Source of the DNA: Clarkia xantiana subsp. parviflora
Lineage: Eukaryota; Streptophyta; Magnoliopsida; Myrtales; Onagraceae
Length of the DNA stretch: 64,000 nt
Direction of reading: 5' to 3'
Assembly: GCA_036873135.1 (NCBI GenBank)
Contig: JAPTYO010000007.1
Location: forward strand, 62,048,383-62,112,382
The notes beneath the pieces were generated by a model. The model worked only from the letters and a program-made list of their open reading frames with translations. It was not told the origin of the DNA and made no database searches. The position numbers were made by a program, and so were the translations under genes. Positions 9,960 to 21,423 of the stretch are shown piece after piece. Position 1 is the first letter of the stretch. Every line of letters starts with the position of its first letter.

Positions 9960-11700
9960 TGCAACTATCTGGTGAAGTGCATACCTTCTCGTAGGTACAA
10001 CCTTACTTATACATCAACAATACACCATACTCTGGAATTACACCAGGTAGCGGACTCTATGCATATATTATGCATCAACAATACAAGCTATTACGCTAAA
10101 CACAACAAGCGGCCTATATTATACGCTACCAACACGTCAACACTCGACGTCAACAACGAGCAAATAAACGCTCTTTCTCTCGGCATATATTTCGTTTATT
10201 ACGAATAGCCTCAACAACATATTATATCCTGGAAATTTCACCAAGGATTTTCTATCGGTAACATGGTGAGATATCCCCATCTCGGGGGCAACCCCATGAT
10301 TACAACAACCATTCCTTGGATTTTTAAAAGGGTTAATTAGCCAACTGCACCCACATGTTTTAGTCATGTTGCCAGATGCACCCATATGTTTTTTCTTGTT
10401 GCTAAATGCACCGATAAGTATTACTTTGTTGCTCAATACACCGTTCGTCTAAGTCCCGTTTATTTTTTTCGTTAGTAATTCACGTGCTACTCACATGCAA
10501 ACATTTTTAAATTAAAAAATAAATGATTTTGCTAATGACATACATACCCTTCATCCTCATCTTCCACGGTCATGATGAAATTAATTACCCTAAACCTAAA
10601 CCTCTGCAGACACACTTCTTTGTATCGCTACTCGTTGCGTTGTCGTTTCTCTTGGTGGCTGGTAGTGAGCTACTCGCCCATCAGGTGAATGGTCGTCGTC
10701 GCGGTGGTTGGTTGTCGTGGGTGCATACAGGTGCATGTGTGGCGCATCCAGCAACATGCAGAAGTGTATGAGTGCGCTGAGCTACTTAAAAATAGGCGGT
10801 CATCTACAAAGTGGTGCGACATCCTCTATTCGAGGGAAACCCCACACTACTACATGGTGCGACATCCTCTATACGTGGGCAACCCCATGTCATCTTACTG
10901 CGGATAATGAAAACCAGTAGAGATTACTAGACACCCGGGCGTGAGTTCACCCCCAAATTACATGGCGCGACATCCTGCATGCGAGGGAAACCCCATGAAA
11001 CATGGCGTGACATCCTCTAAACGAGGGCAACCCCATGGGAACCTACTACTAAACACAAGTAGCGTTCATTACTAAACACCCTTCTACGCCGGCAGGAGCG
11101 TATCCTGAGATCATCGCTATACGCAATGCATCAAAAAGCTCACCAAACCTACAAGTCGAGTCTTGTGAAACCTTACCTTAGACGTGAACAAGTAACGGAA
11201 ACAAAACACTTCAATTTAGCAAGTCGTGTCTTGCCACAACGTCGCCTTGGAATGGACCAAGAGATAGAAAAAACTGCAAGTCGTGTAACGCTGTCTTGTA
11301 CAGCCCCTTGGAATAACCAAGTAGAAGTATCGTATAATAGCAAGGTAGATACATGGGTTAGCCAGCAGAACACCTTACCACAACACTACGACGGGGTTTC
11401 CCAAGTAGTGGACATAAAACACATCCAAACTAGCAAGTCGTGTCTTGCCTTAACGTCGCTTTGGAATGGCCCAAAAGACGGTAAAAACTACAAGGCGTAC
11501 TACACGACCTTTTTTCTGCCCCTTGGAATAACCGAGTGGAGGCACACTAGCATCCTAGGGCAAGTAAATGGATTAGCCAGCAGAATACCCTGCAACAACG
11601 TTATGCGGGGTGTTCCCAACTACCGGATGGAAAAACGCACCAAACTAACAAGTAGCGTCTTATCACAATGTAGTCTTAGAGTGGACTAAGTGACGCTAAA
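9960..11700 (+). repeat. Degenerate repeats in the J spacer
   Basis: Two motifs recur: a block of about 40 bp with GCGACATCCTCT...GGGCAACCCCATG (about 10262, 10796, 10857, 10968, 11005) and CAAGTCGTGTCTTG...CGTCGCCTTGGAATGG (about 11155, 11217, 11275, 11432, 11650). The second is also found in E (60775-60830) and, reversed, in B (19780-19850), so it is an old part of the spacer between pol and the antisense gene. A 187-codon frame at 11126-11689 lies in these repeats and is not called a gene. Confidence 0.6.
10338..10784. mobile_element. Small non-autonomous TIR DNA transposon
   Basis: The left end (TAGCCAACTGCACCC...CATGTTGCCAGATGCACC) and the inverted right end (TAGCTCAGCGCACTC...CATGTTGCTGGATGCGCC) pair imperfectly over about 45 bp. 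The piece interrupts sequence that is continuous in E near 60125 (CATTCCCTGGATT). Length about 450 bp, no transposase. A clean target duplication could not be read (TTTTTAAAAGG against CTTAAAAATAGG). Mutator-like is possible. Confidence 0.45.
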
Positions 11701-12268
11701 AACAAAAATCTCGCCTCGTCGAGACAACTCGCCTACGTACATGAAAGGGTCTTGTGCATTACTACTACAAATGCCAAGTACCGAGATAAGGTTCTTGCGC
11801 ATTACTACAAATGCCAAATACTGGGATAAGGGTCTTGTGCATTACTACACATAAATGCCATGTACCATTGCAAAACCTTGCACGTTACTAACCATGAAAT
11901 ACGACAAGCATACTACTTATCTACTCAACCCGCACCTATGTATTATGCCATGCCTTGGGATAACCAAGAGGGGCGCACAAGCACATGGACTGCATCTCCT
12001 TACTACAACTACGGATACTATATCCAATTAGAGGACGAGTCTCAACTCTACTCTACGGTCCAAACCATATGGACAACTATGATAACAAAGGTATGAAAGA
12101 TTACTAATAATTTATCATGCATTACTAAAACATCTATGACGGGTCTATATGAAAACGTCAACAACAAAGCATAAGGATAAAGGGTTCAAGGGGGGAACAC
12201 CCCAAACAAAACCTCAACCCGACACGGCGAGCAAAACTATATACAAAGGTCTTATAAGTAACCAACAA

Positions 12269-13345
12269 TCAACCTAACGCCATGTCAGGCGCATCAACAC
12301 TACCAGATGGCTTTGCCACAACTTCAACCTGAGTATACTCCACCACTACACTGACATCACAGTCAGCACCGAAGACAACATCAATCAATGTAGCAGGCAC
12401 ATCTTGGAGGCGCAATGCCGCCACGTGTTCAATGGAAAACTCAGAATATATATCCAACAAATAAAAAATAAAGTCGGGGGAAATAGTATATACCTGCTCG
12501 GTAAAACCCTATGTGAAGTCATACATCAGGTCATCGGTACCTACTCAAACATCATCGCGGAAGGACTGCGAGTCCTTGTACTATGCAACACCGGCAACCT
12601 TTCCATCCTCATGCGCTCTATCCTGCACAGCCTGCAACGCAAGGCCATGTGCCTCGCCATCTTCGGCTACCTTCTTCTGAAGGAAAATCACATCGGACTC
12701 GAGTGTAGCAACTCGAGCCTGGAAAACCAAAGAACCCGCCTCTAAGTCGGCGACCTTAGCATCCGAGAGATGCGCCTTCTCCTTTGCACTCGCAAGTTCA
12801 CGACAAAGCATGTCTCACTTCTCATGCGGAGCCTTCTTCTCCTCAATGAGTTCAATCACAAAGGAGGAAAGGTTCGCCACATCAATAAAAACCTATAGCG
12901 CAACACAACATCCAACAACAAACAAGTTATAACAACAATGCAAATATGCAAAGAAGTTATAAAAGAGCAAGGCATGTCAGCGCGCCCTCAGCATTTGCGC
13001 GCATGTCCTTAGGAACACCGGGACGAACCCTCTGATCACCAGGAGGGATAATTCGATGAAGCACACGCACTCCGACCTTGGGAGTACTCATGTTGGCCTC
13101 CTTGGCAAATCGGGGCACCCAAACAACAAAAGGGTGCCCGCTCCTAAATCGTTGCGCACCAGCGCAGCGAGTCATGTAACTCCTACCAAAGCACGGATAA
13201 ACACAACAAGTTCAACGGAAGAATACAACAACTACAAAGTACCTACGTGAATCGGATCCTCCTCCAATGATCGGTCCCTCGACTGGGGGGCAGGAGAGAT
13301 AGGCAAACGAGCTCTAACCTCAACTATCTTCCGTTTATCATGGGA
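12269..13345 (-). pseudogene. Antisense accessory gene of element J, decayed
   Basis: On the minus strand the block HDKRKIVE...SPAPQSRDRSLEED lies at about 13345-13250, followed by a segment with TPKVGVRVLHRIIPPGDQR (within 13175-12957) and a final exon 12892-12269 after the acceptor GCTATAG. The final exon is 624 bases long, exactly as in B, and encodes a coiled coil rich in A, L, E and K. It has at least two in-frame stops (near 12815 and at 12581-12583). The intron donor after the middle exon appears changed from GT to AT. The first exon is absent: a tandem array starts right upstream. Clearly the same gene as in A and B, now inactive. Confidence 0.7.
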
Positions 13346-13351
13346 AGAAAT

Positions 13352-14008
13352 CCTTGTAAGTCGCCGAAACTTGTCGACGAATTTTATTAATCGATTAGTT
13401 AGTTTTGATGATTGTACTCATTTGTAGGCGTCAGCGACTTTTATTAGTGGAGGAGTTAGTTTTGATGACTACACTCCTTTGTAGGTGTCACAACATTTAT
13501 TAATCAATGAGTTACTTTTGATGATAATACTCCTTTGTAGGCGTCAACCAGTTTAATGAGTCGATGAGTTAGTTATGATTAATCTCTTTGTAGACGTTGA
13601 TGAATTTAATGAGTCGAATAGTTAGTTTTGATGACTATACTCCATTATAGATGTTGGTGACTTTGATGAGTTAAAGAGTTAGTTATGACTAATTTCTTTT
13701 GTAGACGTTGGCGACTTTAGTGAGCCTAGTAAGTAGATACGATTAATATCCTTTCTAGACGTTGATGACTTTAATGAGTCGACGAGTTAGTTATGACTAG
13801 TCTCTTTTGTAGATGTTGGCGACTTTAATGAGTCAATGAGTTATTTATGAGTTTCCTTTGTAGATGTTGGCCACTTTGATGCGTTGAGGGATTAGTTTTG
13901 ATGACTATATTCCTTTGTATACGTTGGCGACCCAAATGGGAAGGTGCACACATAATTCTACTTCTAGTAATTCTACATGCATTTCCTTTGTAGACGTTGG
14001 CGACCCTA
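13352..14008 (+). repeat. Tandem array of about 75-80 bp, about 8 copies
   Basis: Units read CCTTTGTAGACGTTGGCGAC, ATGAGTCGATGAGTTAG and TTTTGATGACTATACT with many changes. The array directly follows exon 2 of the J antisense gene and ends at CGACCCTAGG, where reversed Copia leader begins. I do not see this unit elsewhere in the window. Confidence 0.75.
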
Positions 14009-15029
14009 GGATTTCAAGTTTGCACACATAATTCTACTTCTGAAGTAAATCATCGTGCGTATATCACATCCAAGAAACAAAACACACCTCAAGCATACGC
14101 GTCATCCTTAACATTAATGCATACGCATCATGCGTGATCAAACCATTCAAACATGCATATTTGGCGACTGATTTATACTTTTAAAACATTTGAGGTTGAC
14201 TTGCAATTCATGCAATAAACAATCACGGTTACTTCTAGACATGAATCCTAGGCAGTTGCAACCATCACATCTTGTATATCCTAGTGCGCAACTCATTAAT
14301 TAAAAACCAGGGCTCGGCCCACAATATGCATAATCCAGCTAGCTTGACATAGTCAAGACGACTGTTCTAATCATGCAATAATATCAATTAAATATCAATT
14401 GCAATTCAGCCCACTAAATGCTTCAGTCCCAAAATCATGCATTTCCGAGATCCATCCCCATAATCGAAACTAGGCATCGGGTTTAAATAAATCAATGAAA
14501 TATTAAACCCTTGAGAACTGTGTAGGTAATTTAAAGATAAAAAACAATTGGATTTAAAAATTTGACCATCCTATTTTATTTAATTAATTCGGTTCGGATT
14601 AATTATTTCTGTTTCGGTTCAAACCGGTTCGGACCGGTCCGGTTCGGTAAAAGGGTTCGGCCGGAGCGGTTCGGTTTAAAATAGGATTTGTTTCGGTTTG
14701 TCACACAAAACCGGGTCGGTTCGAACCATATTAGTTGCCCCGGTCCGATCCGACCTGGACCGAACGGGTCGGACTAATTGAGAAAACCTGGCTTTTGACC
14801 ACTCTAGTATGGACCCGTGGAACCCGACCCGGTTCAGTACGGTTCAGTTTCCCTTGGTCACCTGGTTTGGTTAACCCAACCCAGTTGTGCTAAATTGGAC
14901 CGGCCCGTTACCTTGTAGGTCCGGCCGAAATTGATACTAATGGGGCAAGTAGGGTTTTAAAATCCACTAAAACTTAACTTGGCCACCAAGTAACAATTAA
15001 TTATTAAAATAATTTCCAATTTTCTGCAC

Positions 15030-15034
15030 GTATA
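15030..15034. other. Target site duplication of element B, left copy
   Basis: GTATA directly before the left LTR; the same five bases follow the right LTR at 24416-24420. Five bases is the usual size for Gypsy integrase. Confidence 0.9.
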
Positions 15035-15717
15035 TGTTGGGTTCGCTTCACCACTCGGGCTGCTTTGGGCTTTTGCTTTTCACGAACAGACTTCTTCCTT
15101 CACGATCGGGCTCGAGATATATGTATAAGGACGGGAACGCCGCAATCCTTAATACACAATCACCGAGCTGGACTTCGATCCTCAACTTTGGACTCTCGAT
15201 CTTCGGGTCCTGCACGAAGGGCAGTAACCAGCGTGGGGGGGGAATGCTGGTTGGGCCCCCTCCGACGCTCAAGTTAGCACTTTTAGAGAGAGAAAACCTT
15301 AGAGAGAAGTCAGAGCATTTCAAGTCCAAAAGTCCGGGAATTGTCCAAATGAGAGACCTAGTCCCCCTATTTATAGGGAACCTAAGGATCATGCCCAGTT
15401 TGGAATTATCTGACGTCGGTATGTAAGGAAGACGTAACCGTCATCGAGGCGGACTATGTATGCACCGACTTCCCGCACTTGGCAATTTTATCGGGGTGAG
15501 CGTACGAGGTAAATATGCTAATCCGGACCTACCCGCATTGTTTTATCAATCCGGGACGGGTCCGGATTGCCTTAGGGCAATCCGGAAGTCCAATGTCCCG
15601 GGAATTACGCGTATCCCGGACCGTTTTTAGACTTAGGTGTCCTGTAAAAAGGGTTTTTGGGATATTTTACGAGTCCCGAAATGTAAATACGAACCCGAAT
15701 TGGACAGATATCTAACA
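15035..15717 (-). repeat. LTR of element B, 3' LTR
   Basis: Starts TGTTGGG, ends CTAACA on the plus strand. TATAAATA box on the minus strand at 15368-15375. It matches the right LTR except for a few bases and an additional segment of about 27 bases there. Confidence 0.95.
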
Positions 15718-15731
15718 CTTGCCCCCGAGTC
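15718..15731 (-). other. Polypurine tract of element B
   Basis: The minus strand reads GACTCGGGGGCAAG directly inside the 3' LTR. Confidence 0.78.
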
Positions 15732-17040
15732 AAGTAGTGGTTAAAAACCCGTACTTGACTCTTTTTAAATATAAGATATTTGTCCAATTTAGGTTCGGTA
15801 CTGACCTCGGGGGTGGCCTGTTTGTCAATTCGAATGTTGAGATCATAAATCTGACCAACTTTTAATTTTCCGCCGTACGTACGTAATCTGTTTACAAGGT
15901 TAGCGTAACGGACAATATGTGTACAATGATATGCATTATGATAATATCATGGTGTATGAAATAAGCGTGTAACATGTTGTCAATATATAAATGATGATAG
16001 TGTAGTAGATGAATAACGTAATCTTGTAACAAGCAAAACACTTAGAGTAATATGAAATTGGAGAACATGTATGTAATCATGAAACATGATGTAAATATGA
16101 AAAATTATGCAAGCATGTAATTCATACTTAGATTTATAAAAATAATCGCGCGACTATCATGAATTTGTATTATGTACGTATAAAGACAATAATTATGCAT
16201 GACGATCTACGAAGCGCGCTATGTAATACTAGGGAGCATGTATGTAAGACAAACATAGGAGATATGCAAGTATGTGATACTAAGGACTTGTATGAAAATA
16301 AATATTAGTTTAGTCCTTAGCACATGGTGTAGGCACTATTAATGAGAATTAGGAGAGAGAATACCCATTATCTTGCATCCTTAATAGATAAATCCTCAAG
16401 AAGCTCTCCATTCTTGAAGAAGAGGAAATTCATGGAGGTGTGAATTTGGAGTAATCACATCACATTTGACATCGATCAAGATCGAATACGGGCAAGGAGG
16501 GAACCGAGGCGGCGCGTGAAGCAAAGAGGGACGGTGCATGAAGCAATCGACGGCGGCGCTTGAGGGCGGTGGTGGCGGCGCATGGGTCTTCGGGTGAGGG
16601 CGAGTAGTAATTCGAACTTGCTTCGTGTCGGTGAGTCCAATTCCGTACATGTCTAGACCTTTCGTGACTTCATTTGGCCTTGATTTAGTCTTGAAATCAT
16701 CATGTACCTAGCTATCTTATCATGCATACAAGGTGTTTGATAAAATGCATTAGAATATTTAGCCCCAAATCGACCAAAATTTTTCTAAGTTCTGAAAATT
16801 TTTAGAAAAATGTAAATGAATCGTTATACTTCCCTTATGAATAGTGTTCATTACCGACATGTTTTCCCATGCCTTAGTCGTTGTTCTAGCATGCTCGATA
16901 TTGATGATTGGTAGTCGTACGTACATGGCCGTCCATGGTTGTATATTGGTAATGATAGCATAGATGTTGTCGCATGAGCTTTACCGATAAGTGTTGTCGG
17001 AATATTCAAGAAGCATTGTGTGGAAGTTGATAGTAGCTAA
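15732..17040. other. 3' spacer of B
   Basis: AT-rich spacer with no supported gene. The plus strand at 16500-16600 has a short G+C-rich stretch with GGCGGCG repeats. Short parts near 15740-15800 match the last 60 bases of the window in E, marking the same position before the 3' LTR. Confidence 0.5.
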
Positions 17041-17044
17041 TTGA

Positions 17045-17580
17045 TGTATGCAAACAACCCTTGTCGGCATGTACGTACGTACATGGAAACACTTAGAAAA
17101 TATTTTCCTCTTGTTGACATGTATGTACGTACATGTAAACACTTAAGAAAATATTTTTCACTTGTCGACATGCATCCTTGTCAACATGTATGTATGTACA
17201 TGTAAACACTTAGAAAATATTTTTCACTTGTCGACATGTATGTACGTACATGTAAACACTTAGAAAATATTTTTCACTTGTCGTCATGCATCCTTGTCAA
17301 CATGTATGTATGTACGTAAACACTTAGAAAATATTTTTAACTTGTCCACATGTATCCTTGTCGACATGTATGTACGTACATGTAAACACTTAGAAAATAT
17401 TTTTCACTTGTCGACATGCATCCTTGTCGACATGTATGTACGTACATGTAAACACTTAGAAGATATTTTTCACTTGTCGACATGCATCCTTGTCGACATG
17501 TATGTACGTACATGTAAACACTTAGAAAATATTTTTCACTTGTCGACATGCATCCCTGTCGACATGTATGTACGTACACG
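17045..17580 (+). repeat. Palindrome-rich tandem array of B, about 8 units of 55-68 bp
   Basis: Each unit contains CACTTAGAAAATATTTTTC, one or two TGTCGACATG palindromes and the palindrome ACATGTATGTACGTACATGT or part of it. The reverse complement of the same unit is in E at 62596-62975. In both elements the array lies upstream of the antisense gene, about 270-470 bases before its ATG. Confidence 0.9.
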
Positions 17581-17844
17581 TATGCGCGCGCTTGCCCCCG
17601 TACTTAGAATTTTTCTTTTTCCATGGCTATGTATGCTATATCCATGTACTTGATATAAACGAAGGTTGTATGTCAAAACCTTGTTGTATGCTAAGGCTTA
17701 GCAATATGTGTGTCATAGTAGCGTGATGTCCACTTGCCATATGCCGAATACAGCTTGCACACTGATTAACTTGTTACTTGTAATTTTCAGGATTCCGAGT
17801 TACGGGGTCTTCTTTTCAGAGTTAGTCTTCTTGATGTGGTTATC

Positions 17845-19418
17845 ATGAGTAAGTCTTCTATCCCTGTTGCGCGAGTGACATTGTGTTTAAATGTTGGTAA
17901 TGAGTTACATATTGACGATCCTCATACCCCTTGTTTATATCGTCTTAATAGATTGGTTTATTGGCAAGAATTCTTCCTTGCATGCGGAGTCTATTCGTCA
18001 CACTCCTCCATCCGAGACGTCCGCTACACCACATGTTCTTGCTGCCCCCGTGACTTCTGGATATGGTCGTGGGAAGGGGCTCATGGGTAAGATGTTTTTT
18101 CCCAGTAATTTTTTAATCTCTTTAACTCATCATTTGTTTTGTCTTTTTTGGTTATTCAGTACGTTCCCCTGCTCTTGACGTTTCCGTGGATGATTATCAA
18201 CTTCCTGTCAAGCGATCCGAGGTGGTGTCGCATGTCTCGAGTGATCCAAAGCGTATAAGGACGAATGCTGTCTTTCCTCCTTCCACTCTTGATAAGGGAA
18301 AGGAAGTCACTGAGTGCGCTATGGTATTTTCTGCCCCCCAGTCGAGAGATCGACTTGCAGAGGATCGTTCTTCGTCTGTTGGTATGAGATGTTCCTTGCA
18401 TTTCTTATCACACTTTGATTTTACACACTTAGTTTTTATTCCTTATCTTTCCCTTTGCAGTTATCCCGGCTTTGAAGCGTGATCATCTTCTTCGCCCCTT
18501 GGAAGGTGATATATCTGGTAATGCTTGGAGACCTCTTGGTAGAGGCGGTCTTCGCTTTCCGAAGGAGGTGAAGCTTACTATGCCGGAGGTTGTTGTTCGC
18601 GTGTTGCATAGGAGTGTGCCCCCCGGTGATCGACGTGCCTGTCTGAGGAATGATGAAGAAGCTGAAGAGTGTGTTGAACATGCTTTGGCCAACTTTGCTC
18701 CTGTAAGTTAACAGGTTCTATTCCTTGACGACTTACTTGTTATATGCCTTTGTTGTGTAATGTTTATGGCTTTGTGCTTTTGTATGGTTTTCAGGTTGTG
18801 TCTCAGATGGTTAACATGTCGTCGTATGTTGTGGAGCTTGTTAGTGCTAGAAGAACTGTTGTCAACAAATGTAACACCATTAGTCTTGAACTGGCTTGTT
18901 CTATGGAGAAGGTGTGTGCACTTGGTTTGAAGGTAGTCGATTCCGAGACCCAATATCAGGTGCAGGAGACTCGAATTCTTGATCTTGAAGCTGAGATGAT
19001 TGCGCTAGAGAAACAGATTTCTGATGACCTCACGTCTCGAGAAGCTGCCTTGATTGCCGCACGTGAGGAACATTATGCACTTGGAATTGAAGCGGGTTTT
19101 TCCCAGTACTTGAATACTCCTGCTTTTGGGCTTGCAGCTAAATAGATAACTGATACCATGATGGGCAAGCGTGTCGAGGATTACTTTCGTCGTGTCAACG
19201 CACTTGCCCCCAACTTTCCTTTTGACAAGCTTGGGCCTTGTTCTGACTATGCCGTTAATTATCTTAAGGCATTGCACAATTTGGGGCTTGATGAGACTGC
19301 CTATGATATGATTGAAGGTGGAGAAGGTGCTGATGTTCTTGCTACTCCTCCCGAACATATGGATGTTGTTCCACAGCTTACTGGGGATAGTGGAACTTCT
19401 CATGCGTCTTTGTGTTGA
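17845..19418 (+). pseudogene. Antisense accessory gene of element B, four exons, one nonsense codon
   Basis: Proposed exons: 17845-18086, 18160-18381, 18461-18702, 18795-19418, with introns GTAAGA...TTCAG, GTATGA...TTGCAG and GTAAGT...TTTCAG. Splice phases are 1, 1 and 0, the frame holds from the end of exon 1 to exon 4, and the last two phases equal those in A. Exon 2 carries FSAPQSRDRLAED, exon 3 MPEVVVRVLHRSVPPGDRR, and exon 4 a coiled-coil region and NFPFDKLG. A TAG at 19143-19145 interrupts exon 4; the frame then continues to TGA at 19416-19418. In exon 1 the MSKSS start is one frame off from the part that splices in frame, so a small indel or a further intron is likely there. Transcribed against pol. 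Function unknown. Confidence 0.72.
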
Positions 19419-20592
19419 TGTTTGTCCTTGGTGTTGATTTTCTATGCTGTTTTAATCCTTTGGAGATGATGATATGTTTGAGGCTTTTGTCCAAAGCCTT
19501 TATTTGTGTATTTGCTTTGTCTAGAACTTCGTCCTTTGGACCCGTTTTTCAATAATAATAATTATATGATAACTTTGTTAGTAGTATTTCATACCTTGCG
19601 TTATCTTCGTTGTCCGTATGTATTGGACTTGCATGATAGGATTAAATTCCATGCTATGATGGATAGAACATACGATGTTGCGACTAGCGCATTGCAGGGT
19701 GTTATGTACACTTGGTACTTGTAGCATGGTAAGTAGTAATGTATTTGGCACTTGGCCTTTGACATGTAGCAGTGTTGTCTTGACGAAGCAAGACTTAAGT
19801 TTATACCGTCTCTTAGTTCCACTCTAAGGCGACGTTGTTACAAGATTCCTCTTGTTTATTTTGTTGTTGTTGCGTTAAATGCTAAAGAGAAATATAACGT
19901 TATACAAGAATCGACTAGTAAGTTTGATGAGTTTTGTATAAGATTTTCCTTAAGAAGCGTATAACATGAAGTTATCCCTTTTCAGGCTTAGGTCTTCATG
20001 GTGTATGAACTCTTAAGAGAGTATGCATACTTTGAGTATGTGGGGTTGTCGTCTATTAAGAGGATTCCTGCCACAATGAGGTGATCAGTCCCATCATTGC
20101 ATTTGCCGCATCCCGTTTTAATTCAGGGAATGGCTTATGAACAGGAGGATTTGCCCGAAGGACTTCACAACATGTCATTTTTTAGAAGTAAACACGAGGT
20201 TTGCACTCTTTGAAAGGATGTTGCAACATGTTACTTTTGATAGGTGGTATTGTCCTTTTGAGAAGGATATTGCATCATGTCATTTTTTGGAATATTGCAT
20301 GATATTGCGTTTGAATTTGTTGAAGATGCATTTCCTGATGTCGCCAATTATAAGTTGCATGGCGTGATGATTATGAGTAGTATGCACGTTGTTTTCTACT
20401 TGATGTTAACCCAGAGTATAGTGCATATTGTGGAGATGTACCTACGAGAGTAGATTGACTTTATTAAATGACTGATGTGATTACATGATTGTAAACAGAC
20501 TTGGAGTTAGTAAATCTCTCTTCTTTTTTATATAAGAGTTTAAGACAAAAGAACTTGATACAATAGCTCCTTTGTAATATGATATTCTTCCT
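19419..20592. other. Spacer between antisense gene and integrase of B
   Basis: No supported gene. It shares motifs with the J and E spacers, such as TACCGTCTCTTAGTTCCACT (19804-19823) and repeated GCAACATGT/CACAACATGTCATTTTTT near 20165-20295. Both genes end toward this segment, so it should contain their terminators. Confidence 0.5.
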
Positions 20593-21423
20593 TTAACCGT
20601 GGAACTTCTTTAAGTGTCCCCCGTTGAATGTGTCTGGAAGGATGTTGCCTTCGGTGTCTTGGAGGCGGTATGCGCTAACATAAGGAAGTGAGACAATCTT
20701 GTACGGGCCTTCCCACTTTGGAGATAACTTGTTGATTTGATCCAAGTGTGAGAATTCATTCCTTCTCCATACCATTTCGCCTACATGGAATTGTCTTTCT
20801 TTCACCTTCTTGTTGTAGTATCTTGCAGTTATTAAGCGCATACGTGCCTGGGTTAGCTCCGAGTTTCGCCTTCTTTCGTCTGCTAATTCCAGGTCTAAAC
20901 GCATTTCTGCTTCATTGGTTTGTGGGTCGAAATGAGTTGTGCGGTATGATGAGACGGCGATTTCAATTGGAGCTACGGCTTCTGTTCCATATACTAGGCT
21001 GAACGGTGTTTCGCCTGTTGACTCCTTCGGGGTTGTGTGTACAGCCCATAGGAGACTGCTATGTTCTTCTGCCCATCCTCCTTTCAAAGCACGAACTCTC
21101 TTCTTAAGACCATCCAAGAAGATCTTGTTGGCGGATTCGACTTGGCCATTGGTTTGAGCGTGACGCACTGATGCGAAGCGGTGATCTATGTTGAGTCTTT
21201 CACAGAACGCTTGTAGTCTTGAACTTCTGAATTGTGGCCCATTGTTGCTGATGAGTACCTTTGGTACACCATATCGTGCGATGATGTGGTTTCGTATGAA
21301 ATCCATTATTTGTGCGTCTGTCGTACGTGCTAATGCCTTAGCTTCAATCCACTTGGAGAAGGACGTTAGTTGACAGCGATTCTTCTGATTTTCTGCGCTT
21401 TAAGTCTTTCTTCTGGAAGGACG
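20593..21423 (-). pseudogene. Integrase of element B, N-terminal part deleted
   Basis: Frame 20593-21306 has the second half of a Gypsy integrase, closely similar to A (YGVP, NGPQF, NGQVESANK, WEGPYKI). The zinc-binding HHCC domain and the segment with the first catalytic Asp are absent: between about 21390 and 21370 the sequence jumps from the RNase H-integrase linker to the part after DYFSKW. The second catalytic Asp is replaced, ISNNGPQF instead of ISDNGPQF, while the Glu 36 residues later is kept. Catalytically dead on two counts. Confidence 0.9.

Larger units (their letters stand above)
8894..14008 (+). mobile_element. Tat-type element J, 3' half only
   Basis: Begins at the right edge of A with AAATTGGGGGGCACC, which matches 59480-59495 of element E (GACTTGGGGGGCACC). 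The shared order is spacer repeats, then a minus-strand antisense gene. J therefore has plus orientation, like E. Its gag, pol and both LTRs are not in the window. The sequence up to about 9950 has no supported gene. It ends where a tandem array meets reversed Copia sequence. Confidence 0.7.

Noticed and set aside
11126..11689. 187-codon plus-strand frame in J
   Set aside because: Lies in degenerate spacer repeats also found in B and E, where the frame is not kept.
17294..17653. Repetitive frames on both strands (YVRTCKHLE)
   Set aside because: By-product of the palindrome-rich array; both strands are open for the same reason.
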